Source: a virus. Taken from it: DNA of 36,657 bases. Shown here one piece after another: positions 7,428-13,880 of this stretch. The position numbers and the translations under genes were made by a program. Under the pieces are notes generated by a model. The model ran no database searches and was not told the DNA's origin. It saw only the letters and a program-made list of their open reading frames with translations. Where the stretch lies: positions 1-36,657 of IMG/VR virus record IMGVR_UViG_3300042331_000354. One strand, given 5' to 3'. The first letter of the stretch is position 1. Every line of letters starts with the position of its first letter.

Positions 7428-9288
7428 CGCGCCACAGGGCAAGTTTAGGTATGCGGGGATTTGGGCCGATGGAGATTTCTCCGTTTCGCGGACGGGTTCG
7501 ACACAACCCGATTTGATTCGCGCTCAATTCGTGCTCGCTGCGAACTTGCCTCAGTATGGCGACATTGAGGTTTGGTATGGTGATAATTTCATCCGAATCC
7601 CAAACTGCCGACTGCTGCAACAAACGATCCAGGGTGGTTCAGGTGGAAGATTTCGAGACGTTGACTTTTTAGACACCCGATGGATTTGGTCCTACACCTA
7701 CGGGTTTGGAAACACGAATGTTCAAAAGCGCATGTTCGGTTCCTGGTACAATCTTTTCCATAAAGAGCGTGCTGAAATTGTTAGAGAGTTTTTTCAGTTG
7801 CTTGGGTATGCTCCGCTAGTTTTTCCTGCTGATGCCTTTTTCGAGATGGACCCTCAGTTGTATGGCGTCTTGGCTGACTCAGATTCTTACCATGCTGCAA
7901 ACCATTTTGATGGCCGTCCATTGCCAGAGTGCATCGAAGAAGTACTACAGCCTTTCGGCGTGCAAGTCCATTTAGGATGGGATAATCAAGTACGGCTTTA
8001 CGGGAACGGGTACGGCAGAGATATACCGCAAGATCAACGAGTAATGGACTACACGATATCGAGCACCCCTCCAATCATTCCAGAGGTTCTTGCCTATGAG
8101 TTTGCGAACGTAAACTTTGAAAACGACTTCAAGCTCGAAGCTGTTGGCTACCTTTGGGACGAGACAACGAATTCTCCGACAAAGAAATTGGTTCCTCTAT
8201 CAGCTTTGAATTACGGGCCGCGAGATCCGGTCACAAACGAAATCGACTGGTCGCTAGCTGACCCTCCATCGTTCAACAACATCAAGAATAAGAAGCTGAA
8301 AGATTTGTGTCGGAAGACCATTTTCAAGCTATATCGCATTGATGCTTCTGTACGAACCGAGTTGGTCACGCCATCGTTTCCTAGCATTCCTCCAAAAGCA
8401 AACATTCAATTTGACGCAACTGATTTTGTGTTTTTCGACCCAATTCGTATCAACGTTCCTGCTCAGACCGCACCTGTAGCATGGAAGCAATGGGGTGCCG
8501 GTCGAGAATTCAATCGATTGCTTTTTGATAACGAAGCAGACGACGACCTAAAAATCTATGGATGGTTTGCAGATATTACGCTTCACCAGAAAAACAACTA
8601 CACTCCGGCTGCTGACGAGAAAATACCAGTCGGAGAGTTTCATCGATTCCCGGATGCCGAGATGCGAACAGATCCGTTTGTTGATCGGTGCTATAACGGG
8701 CGAATAAATTTCGATCCTGAAACGATGACAGTTGAACTAGATGATCAATTGGTTTTGATTAACAGGAATGCCGGGGCTGTGCAGGCGCGAACCTACAGAC
8801 CTGCAGAGTTGATTTTGCGAGCTAGGCACAAGCTACGAAGGAACAAAGATTTTGAAATCATTCGGTACGTTGCTCCGGTACCGATCAACAGTCCATACGC
8901 TGCGCGAGGTATCGTGGAAAAAATACGGATCGATGATCCTGTGCACATCGATCGGTTTCATCCACAATCTTTTGATCGCTTGGTCAACCAACTTTCGGTA
9001 CTGACGCAGCAGTACATGGCCTCGAAACGAATGATCGAATCGGCAACGGTTCCCATGAAGGGCTTTGCGTTCGACATTGCAACAGACGGAAAGATTTCTA
9101 CGGTGACGTTTCAAAGGTCCGGGGGGCAATGCACGACCTCGGTACAATGGCAAAATGAAAATCCAACCTTCCAACCCACCTACAAAGAGTTGGTCACAGC
9201 AGTCCTTCGACGTTCACAAATGCAGCAGATGAGCGTTGCGACAGCAAAACAAAACTTTCGCTTGAATTGGTTCACAAACACTAAGTGA
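7420..9288 (+). CDS. Large tail tip / hub protein
   Basis: This 622-aa protein lies downstream of the tape measure and the distal tail candidates, where siphophages encode the baseplate hub or central fibre base. The middle section (around residues 165-200) with VLQPFGVQVHLGWDNQVRLYGNG is reminiscent of phage tail hub domains, which often carry such predicted beta modules. No peptidoglycan hydrolase motif is visible. The start overlaps the preceding gene by 8 bp. Function is inferred from size and order. Confidence 0.5.
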   Translation: MANAPQGKFRYAGIWADGDFSVSRTGSTQPDLIRAQFVLAANLPQYGDIEVWYGDNFIRIPNCRLLQQTIQGGSGGRFRDVDFLDTRWIWSYTYGFGNTNVQKRMFGSWYNLFHKERAEIVREFFQLLGYAPLVFPADAFFEMDPQLYGVLADSDSYHAANHFDGRPLPECIEEVLQPFGVQVHLGWDNQVRLYGNGYGRDIPQDQRVMDYTISSTPPIIPEVLAYEFANVNFENDFKLEAVGYLWDETTNSPTKKLVPLSALNYGPRDPVTNEIDWSLADPPSFNNIKNKKLKDLCRKTIFKLYRIDASVRTELVTPSFPSIPPKANIQFDATDFVFFDPIRINVPAQTAPVAWKQWGAGREFNRLLFDNEADDDLKIYGWFADITLHQKNNYTPAADEKIPVGEFHRFPDAEMRTDPFVDRCYNGRINFDPETMTVELDDQLVLINRNAGAVQARTYRPAELILRARHKLRRNKDFEIIRYVAPVPINSPYAARGIVEKIRIDDPVHIDRFHPQSFDRLVNQLSVLTQQYMASKRMIESATVPMKGFAFDIATDGKISTVTFQRSGGQCTTSVQWQNENPTFQPTYKELVTAVLRRSQMQQMSVATAKQNFRLNWFTNTK

Positions 9289-9292
9289 AAAA

Positions 9293-9946
9293 ATGTTCCT
9301 CGATCAGCAAGTCAAGTGGTCGTTCAGAAACGAAACCGGTCATGAAATCCCCCCCTACGGTTGCATGGTCATCACCGGCGCGACGGTCGTTGAGAACGAG
9401 ATTGTTTTCTCGATCCGAAGACCAACTGCGACCGACGAGCTGGATCAGCAACCAGCGAGTGTTTTGTTCAACGGCATCCAACCAGTGCCTAACGATACTT
9501 TCGGCGTGGGTACGCGAGACTTGCCAGCACAGGCGTTAATCGAGCAACCCTCGACGGATCACCCAAGCGGATTGCAAGTCGGGCTCAAGGCCAATTCCTT
9601 TGCGCTAGCAACGACCGGGAACTGCTTTAAGATTCTGGCCAAGGACTTAACGGACCCGCATATCCAGTCCGGTCATGGGGTGTACTTCATCGAAGAAGCC
9701 TTCGGGCGGTCGGATTTCTACATTGGAAAGTGCGCTCTTGGAATACTCGGTCGGGTCAACACTCAGATGTACCGAGCAACGGTCACGATCTACGAAGAGA
9801 ACTCATCGGGAGTGTTGATAGCGAAGACCGGCGATAACTCGACAATCGAACCGTACAACATTTCATCCGAGGCTGTCCTTGTGAACGCTTGGGTCAAAGC
9901 CTGGCGCACTGGGAACAGATACTATTGCCAGGGGCTATGTCAATGA
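9293..9946 (+). CDS. Hypothetical tail-associated protein
   Basis: This 217-aa protein follows the hub candidate after 4 bp. The N-terminal half has short beta strands and proline-rich turns (ETGHEIPPYGCMVITGA); the C-terminal half includes MYRATVTIYEENSSG and resembles small phage adaptor or surface proteins. I do not recognise a family. Its stop overlaps the next start as ATGA, so the two are probably coupled. Confidence 0.55.
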   Translation: MFLDQQVKWSFRNETGHEIPPYGCMVITGATVVENEIVFSIRRPTATDELDQQPASVLFNGIQPVPNDTFGVGTRDLPAQALIEQPSTDHPSGLQVGLKANSFALATTGNCFKILAKDLTDPHIQSGHGVYFIEEAFGRSDFYIGKCALGILGRVNTQMYRATVTIYEENSSGVLIAKTGDNSTIEPYNISSEAVLVNAWVKAWRTGNRYYCQGLCQ

Positions 9947-10995
9947 GTTGCAATAACGAATGCGCTTTGTGCTGCTGCTGTGGTCCTGGACAGCTTGTCG
10001 AGCTTCCGGACTATTATTGCCGGTTCAATTCAGTATTGCCGGTCGAAGGTCTCAACTACAACTGCACCGACACGACTCGTCAATTCTTAAACTGGGAGCT
10101 AACTAAGCAAAAGGTTGATGGGACAACCTCAACGTTTTTTTCCTTGCTAGCCGACAACTACTATGCCTATGAAGCGGTCACGGAATTCAAGCGAGATGAA
10201 GACGTTTCATGTTTCATAAGCTACGGAACGTTTTTGAATCCGTACTACCAATACGGGTACTTTTGTTTTACTGGTGGGTCTGGTGAGTTCGAGTCGACAG
10301 GCTGGAAAGAAATTGAACGTCTGCAATATAGATGCCGAGACTTCACTACCATCGGTGGGCCATACGTTTGTCGCAGATCGCAGACATGGGCGAGGATCAG
10401 TTACGACACTTCATTACCGAAGATAAAAATCACTAGATGCAAAGTGCCTAACGACGCATGTAAGGCTGAAATAGCTCTTGATGAAGAGTTAGGAACCGGC
10501 CAATGCGGATATTTAGTTGTGGCTACGATTGATATTTGCTACAAGATCGAAACGCAATCATACTTTTCCACCGGGCAGCCGAACGATCCTTGTAGCGAAT
10601 TGCCAGCGTTTTATGATACTCCGACTGGAACGATTACTACGGTGGCTGAGGGTACGGTATGTGTCACTCGATCGAAGGTTTTCAAAAGCCTGAAAAATGA
10701 CCCTTTGAGCCCCAATAGAATTTACTTTGAGCTTGAAGACACAGACAGCGCCATCGATTGTTGCAAAGACTGGCCGAGTCCATTCCTTCGTTTGACGCTA
10801 CCGCTCGGGAAACCAGTAGACTGGAACGATGATAACTTTCGATGCTCATGCGAACCGAAAACATCTTTCGAGATCCAAGGCGATGAGTGTCCGGACCTTT
10901 CAGGGTTCGTTTGCTCGGACGATTACATCTGCGAGCGCGACGGATGGATTCTTCTGACGCCAGCGGGAAAGCTTTGGAGGTTCTGGTGGTCTTGA
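9943..10995 (+). CDS. Cysteine-rich virion protein
   Basis: The start is chosen at ATG 9943 because it forms an ATGA overlap with the upstream stop and has CAGGGG 8 nt before it. The 350-aa protein contains 25 cysteines, beginning with a dense CNNECALCCCC cluster, and also many aromatic residues. It lacks a signal peptide. So many cysteines in a cytoplasmically made phage protein suggest a metal-binding or disulfide-stabilised exposed structure such as a receptor-binding protein. Location in the tail module supports a virion role. No family is recognised. Confidence 0.6.
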   Translation: MSCNNECALCCCCGPGQLVELPDYYCRFNSVLPVEGLNYNCTDTTRQFLNWELTKQKVDGTTSTFFSLLADNYYAYEAVTEFKRDEDVSCFISYGTFLNPYYQYGYFCFTGGSGEFESTGWKEIERLQYRCRDFTTIGGPYVCRRSQTWARISYDTSLPKIKITRCKVPNDACKAEIALDEELGTGQCGYLVVATIDICYKIETQSYFSTGQPNDPCSELPAFYDTPTGTITTVAEGTVCVTRSKVFKSLKNDPLSPNRIYFELEDTDSAIDCCKDWPSPFLRLTLPLGKPVDWNDDNFRCSCEPKTSFEIQGDECPDLSGFVCSDDYICERDGWILLTPAGKLWRFWWS

Positions 10996-11996
10996 TAAAA
11001 ATCGGCGGGACTCCATCGGTTCCGAAAGCAAACACACTGCCGTTGTGGTCCGAGCTTCACTTGCAGGAACTTTACGACGAATCGTGGTTCTCCAAGTGGA
11101 GGGCCAGGGTGCCTCAAGTTGGCTGCGGATGCCAAGTATCGTTCGACGAAATCTTGGAAACGTTTCCAGCGGTCTTCGGGGATCCTGTCGCGCAGTTTGA
11201 GCGTGGGATCGTGTGGCACAACGAGGTCAACCAGAAGCCAAGCCTTGCAAAGCCTGTGATTTCCTTGGAAGATGCCCTGACCCTTTGGAGGCACAAACGA
11301 CCAGCTACCGGCAAGACTCGATGCGTTCTGACCGTGGCGACCGGTCGGAAGTTCCGCGAGCTGCTTGCGGTCACAAGGCCAAACCTCAAAGCCTATGCAG
11401 AAAAATGCAACGCTGACTTTATTGAGTTGACCAACGAAACCGAGTTGTGGTGGGGCTTTGAGAAATGCCGAGCGAAGCACTTTGTTGAGCAATACGACGA
11501 GACGCTTTTTCTCGATGCGGACTGCTTGGTCAACCCTTCTGCGCCCTCGATCTTTGGTCGTCCGGAGTCGCTGGCGATGCACAACGATCTTCCAAACGAC
11601 AACCATTCGCTGCATCGCACCAACTGGCTCGGCAAGGAGCGAACATGGATCGCCGAGACAATCGGGGTACAGTTCGAGCAACGCGACGTATCGCTTAACT
11701 CTGGCGTGGTCTACGCGAGGCGTGAGGCTGCTGCGGTCTGGACTAGGCCACCGGACAACATCCCGCAAAGCCAAACCTCAGAGCAAACCTTCGTCGAGCA
11801 GTCGGCGTTTCGGCTCGGGTACTCGGACCTCGACGACCGGTGGAACTGGCAGTTCTACTTCCGGGATTTTTGGGCAAAGGCTCCGGATGCCTGGATCGTC
11901 CATTTTGCAGGGGAGCGGGATAAGATCCACCATGCCAGAAAAATGCTAGATATCTGGGGGGTCGGGGTTCCAAAATCGCCTGACGTGGCGTTATAG
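10986..11996 (+). CDS. GT-A type glycosyltransferase
   Basis: The conserved region begins near KTRCVLTVATG and includes ETLFLDADCLVN, a DxD motif (D-A-D) with hydrophobic flanks typical of metal-dependent GT-A enzymes such as GT8. The protein would transfer sugar from a nucleotide donor, perhaps onto a tail protein or host surface glycan. I choose GTG 10986 (336 aa), 5 nt after GGAGG; an earlier ATG at 10887 would give a 109-bp overlap, and TTG 10992 is also possible. It carries a 15/16 copy of the 16-bp palindrome at 11154. It is the last gene before the non-coding stretch. Confidence 0.7.
   Translation: MVLIKIGGTPSVPKANTLPLWSELHLQELYDESWFSKWRARVPQVGCGCQVSFDEILETFPAVFGDPVAQFERGIVWHNEVNQKPSLAKPVISLEDALTLWRHKRPATGKTRCVLTVATGRKFRELLAVTRPNLKAYAEKCNADFIELTNETELWWGFEKCRAKHFVEQYDETLFLDADCLVNPSAPSIFGRPESLAMHNDLPNDNHSLHRTNWLGKERTWIAETIGVQFEQRDVSLNSGVVYARREAAAVWTRPPDNIPQSQTSEQTFVEQSAFRLGYSDLDDRWNWQFYFRDFWAKAPDAWIVHFAGERDKIHHARKMLDIWGVGVPKSPDVAL
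11154..11169. repeat. Palindrome TTGGAAACGTTTCCAg, copy 2 (15/16)
   Basis: It differs from the perfect palindrome only at the last base and is preceded by ATC as in copies 1, 5 and 6. It lies inside the glycosyltransferase gene and again encodes ILETFP. Confidence 0.7.
11984..11993 (+). promoter_or_regulatory. Promoter-like motif, variant CGTGGCGTTA, before the non-coding stretch
   Basis: It matches the recurring GGTGGCGTTA motif except for the first base and overlaps the last codons of the glycosyltransferase gene. Its downstream bases (TATAG-TGATTGGC) resemble those after the copy at 12561 (TATAAGATTGCC). No convincing gene follows for about 700 bp, so a transcript from here would be non-coding. 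Confidence 0.45.
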
Positions 11997-12047
11997 TGAT
12001 TGGCGAGGGTTGGTAGCCCTCGACGGCGTTCGGTGCTGAAACGACAA

Positions 12048-12083
12048 GAGCCCAGGTTTCCCTGAGCTCAAGCGCGGTTTTTT
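12048..12083 (+). terminator. Possible terminator at the end of the tail operon
   Basis: GAGCCCAGG and CCTGAGCTC form a 9-bp stem with one mismatch and a TTTC loop; a T6 run follows after 8 bases (12078-12083). The gap between stem and T-run makes it imperfect, but it is the first such element after the tail genes. Confidence 0.45.
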
Positions 12084-12560
12084 GCGAGACCAACCAACCA
12101 GCACCGAGAATTGTAGCAAAGTGATCTGTCAGCTTCAAGCGATAAACTAGATCGGGGCAAAACTCGGATGAAAAAATTCTTGGAAGTGCTGCCTGCGTGT
12201 GTGCGTCGAATGATCCGACAGGGAGCTAGCGGCTGCGGTCCATACCGCAGAGGGATAGTCTCGGACGCAATCTGAGGCGAGCCGGTTCGACCGGCGACTG
12301 GCAGGGGCTCGCAACCCCGCATTGGATTTTTTGCGTGGTAGCTAAATCCGGGCTCTGTCCAACCTGACAACCCGGTCCAGGACACCGAAAGACGCATCGA
12401 ATCCGAGTCCCTGGGGGTCAACATGCCCCTGGCGCTGCTGCAATTTGGCTGGCTGTACCTGTCCAGGGCTGGTGTCCTGGGACAAAGGGCGGGCGCGCGC
12501 AGGGCCGAAAAAACCAAAAAACGGCTAAAAAAAGGAATCTTGCTTTTTTTTCTGCTGGAC

Positions 12561-12570
12561 GGTGGCGTTA
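12561..12570 (+). promoter_or_regulatory. Promoter-like motif GGTGGCGTTA, copy at 12561
   Basis: It is preceded by a T8 tract (12544-12551) and followed by a 140-nt leader with two hairpins before the first small gene at 12711. It belongs to the family of ten motif copies tied to gene starts. Confidence 0.6.
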
Positions 12571-12601
12571 TAAGATTGCCAGGGAAAACGCTGGGAAAAC
12601 G

Positions 12602-12639
12602 CAGGGCAAAAAACTTTTCGAGATTTTGCGCCCTGTTTT
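12602..12639 (+). terminator. Terminator-like hairpin in the leader of the 12.7-kb gene block (attenuator candidate)
   Basis: CAGGGC-AAAA pairs with TTTT-GC-GCCCTG (10 bp with a 2-nt bulge), followed by TTTT. It lies between the motif at 12561 and the gene at 12711, so it would stop transcripts before the genes unless relieved. Just upstream, the sequence GGGAAAACGC occurs twice in tandem (12582-12602). Confidence 0.4.
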
Positions 12640-12692
12640 CGACCGGATTGGGCCTAGATAGATGTGGCGGGAAGTACCCGCTGTTGAAGTAG

Positions 12693-12706
12693 CTCTAAGT
12701 AGGAGA
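12693..12706 (+). repeat. Repeated leader CTCTAAGTAGGAGA, copy 1
   Basis: It is a translation leader containing the AGGAG ribosome binding site. Copies 2 and 3 at 13004 and 13304 are identical to each other and differ from this one at one base. Confidence 0.7.
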
Positions 12707-12710
12707 TCGA

Positions 12711-12920
12711 ATGATGGTTATTTTTTCAGTGAGTCCAGTTCAAGATCCTGAGTACGCTCGAACCGCAGTGATCGAACTGCTGGGTCAAATCCAAGCTCGG
12801 GCAAGATCAGTGCCAGCAGAAGCCTCGAAGATGAGCGAGCGGGACGAAATGATCCTGGCGATGCTCAGGGACGCGACCGAGCAAATCCTGCACGATCAAG
12901 ACCTAATCGATGGCGTGTGA
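12711..12920 (+). CDS. Small hypothetical protein (69 aa)
   Basis: The start is ATG 12711 or 12714, 5 or 8 nt after AGGAG in the repeated leader. The protein is mostly helical, with charged C-terminal residues (MILAMLRDATEQILHDQDLIDGV). No family is recognised. It is the first of three small genes that share the same leader, and a strong hairpin at 12941-12964 follows it. A regulatory or host-takeover role is possible but not shown. Confidence 0.65.
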   Translation: MMVIFSVSPVQDPEYARTAVIELLGQIQARARSVPAEASKMSERDEMILAMLRDATEQILHDQDLIDGV

Positions 12921-12940
12921 AAATAAAAACAAAATGTCGC

Positions 12941-12964
12941 GCCCAGTTCCTCCGGGGACTGGGC
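12941..12964 (+). terminator. Strong hairpin between small genes
   Basis: GCCCAGTTCC and GGGACTGGGC form a 10-bp stem with one G-U pair and a TCCG tetraloop. There is no T-run, so it may be an mRNA-stabilising or processing element. Its 3' arm could alternatively pair with GGGGGCC at 12975-12981. Confidence 0.45.
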
Positions 12965-13003
12965 CCTTGATAATGGGGGCCGAAATGTTTGGTCCCGCAA
13001 ACA

Positions 13004-13017
13004 CTCTAAGCAGGAGA
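13004..13017 (+). repeat. Repeated leader CTCTAAGCAGGAGA, copy 2
   Basis: It is identical to copy 3 and carries the ribosome binding site of the gene starting at 13027. Confidence 0.7.
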
Positions 13018-13026
13018 CGATGACAG

Positions 13027-13266
13027 ATGGCAACAGTAACAGCAAGCCAAGACGTAGAGCTGACCATTCGCTGCAAGGCATTCAGCGGCGAGGGCGTTCG
13101 GGAAAATAAGATCCTCGTTGAGCCCGGCAAGAATGGTCGAGTGCTAGCTTGGGATTCGGTCGCAGGCCACTACACCGCATGCCACAGTATCGCAACCAGG
13201 ACACAGGCCAAGATCAAGAGCCGAGCGATTGCATTCTGGGGTTTTAGCCACCTCTTCGGCAAGTAA
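13027..13266 (+). CDS. Small hypothetical protein (79 aa)
   Basis: It starts at ATG 13027 behind leader copy 2; a short out-of-frame ATG lies at 13020. The protein is basic, with beta-like segments (VELTIRCKAF) and a C-terminal RAIAFWGFSHLFGK. No domain is recognised. It lies between two genes with the same leader sequence and is probably co-expressed with them. Confidence 0.65.
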   Translation: MATVTASQDVELTIRCKAFSGEGVRENKILVEPGKNGRVLAWDSVAGHYTACHSIATRTQAKIKSRAIAFWGFSHLFGK

Positions 13267-13303
13267 CCCCCCAGCCGTTTCCGGGTCGGCTCCGGTTCTT
13301 TCA

Positions 13304-13317
13304 CTCTAAGCAGGAGA
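13304..13317 (+). repeat. Repeated leader CTCTAAGCAGGAGA, copy 3
   Basis: It is identical to copy 2 and precedes the gene at 13324. A weak 5-bp hairpin (AGCCG/CGGCT) lies just upstream at about 13272-13290. Confidence 0.7.
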
Positions 13318-13323
13318 TTTACG

Positions 13324-13587
13324 ATGGCTGAATTGAACGTGACGACCGACTCCGAAGGCTTCCAGTTCTGCGACTTGCAGATGCCAAGCGAAGTCCTCGA
13401 ACAGGTCTTGCTCACCGAGGGGATGGTCTATGTGACCGTGGATCAAGTCTACGGGGTGTTTGATTCCGTCTGGCACGCTCGGCAATCTGATGCCGATGAT
13501 CGATGCTTGGGGATCGTCAGCGGGTTTTTCCTGACCGAGAAGCAGCGAGAGATCGCAGCAAGCAACTCGGCAATTCTTGGCAAGTAA
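13324..13587 (+). CDS. Small acidic hypothetical protein (87 aa)
   Basis: It starts at ATG 13324 behind leader copy 3. The protein is acidic, with a beta-rich middle (GMVYVTVDQVYGVFDSVWHAR) and a helical tail. No family is recognised. It ends 19 bp before the CsrA-like gene, so the two are probably on one transcript. Confidence 0.65.
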   Translation: MAELNVTTDSEGFQFCDLQMPSEVLEQVLLTEGMVYVTVDQVYGVFDSVWHARQSDADDRCLGIVSGFFLTEKQREIAASNSAILGK

Positions 13588-13606
13588 TCAGCAACAAAGG
13601 TGCAAC

Positions 13607-13804
13607 ATGGCCCTGAAAATCAAGGCATGGCGAGGGGACGTTTTCTGGATCGACGGGTCAACCCGGGTCACAGTCGAGAGCGTCGGCGAGCGAAAGGTGG
13701 TGCTGCTGGTCGAGAACCCAAACGGGGCGACGATCGAGCGAGAGGATTTCATTCGCAAGAAAAACCCGGGCGATCCGCGATTGCCTGAAAATGTAAAAAA
13801 ATGA
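13607..13804 (+). CDS. CsrA-like RNA-binding protein
   Basis: I choose ATG 13607 (65 aa) with AAGGTG upstream; an earlier ATG at 13577 overlaps the previous gene. The protein aligns without gaps to CsrA/RsmA (61 aa): conserved Gly at residue 10, the strand RVTVESV, the strand KVVLLVENP, and ATIERED matching the VxVHREE motif, with Arg45 at the place of the RNA-contacting Arg44. In CsrA, dimers bind GGA motifs in mRNA leaders. The other RNA-binding site in strand 1 (TRR in CsrA) is replaced by KAW here, so specificity may differ. It lies next to genes whose leaders contain AGGAG. Confidence 0.6.
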   Translation: MALKIKAWRGDVFWIDGSTRVTVESVGERKVVLLVENPNGATIEREDFIRKKNPGDPRLPENVKK

Positions 13805-13822
13805 CGTTTCCTTTTTTGCTTC

Positions 13823-13832
13823 GGTGGCGTTA
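13823..13832 (+). promoter_or_regulatory. Promoter-like motif GGTGGCGTTA with palindrome 5 nt downstream
   Basis: It is preceded by a T-rich tract and followed, after AAGGT, by the 16-bp palindrome at 13838. The distance from motif end to the start codon at 13881 is 48 nt. An identical arrangement occurs at 16335. Confidence 0.65.
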
Positions 13833-13837
13833 AAGGT

Positions 13838-13853
13838 TTGGAAACGTTTCCAA
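13838..13853. repeat. Palindrome TTGGAAACGTTTCCAA, copy 3 (promoter-proximal)
   Basis: This perfect copy lies between the GGTGGCGTTA motif and the start of the AAA+ gene. An operator at this place could block or modulate transcription initiation. Confidence 0.75.
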
Positions 13854-13880
13854 GATTCATTCACTCAAAGAGGTGGGACT

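Larger units (their letters stand above)
11997..12710 (+). other. Hairpin-rich non-coding stretch (possible ncRNA and leader)
   Basis: No frame here has a good ribosome binding site together with plausible protein sequence. The stretch contains stable inverted repeats: 12004-12022 (6 bp), 12048-12069 (9 bp, one mismatch), 12233-12250 (CTGCGGT/ACCGCAG, perfect 7 bp), 12281-12295 (5 bp), 12301-12320 followed by T6 at 12327, 12602-12635, and 12667-12681 (GCGGG/CCCGC). A motif copy lies just before it and another inside it at 12561. A small RNA from about 12000 to 12330 and a regulated leader from 12570 to 12710 would explain this; a replication origin is another possibility. Confidence 0.45.

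Noticed and set aside
10923-11774. Minus-strand open frame of 283 aa
   Set aside because: It is antisense to the glycosyltransferase, which has a DxD motif and the expected hydrophobic flanks.
12227-12335. Possible tRNA (GGTTCGA and paired GC-rich arms)
   Set aside because: The T-arm does not pair correctly (position 53 with 61), and no acceptor or anticodon arm of standard length can be placed. It is only a hairpin cluster.
12423-12692. An 89-aa open frame in the non-coding stretch
   Set aside because: It has no ribosome binding site, a low-complexity basic composition and contains the motif and hairpins. No domain is seen.
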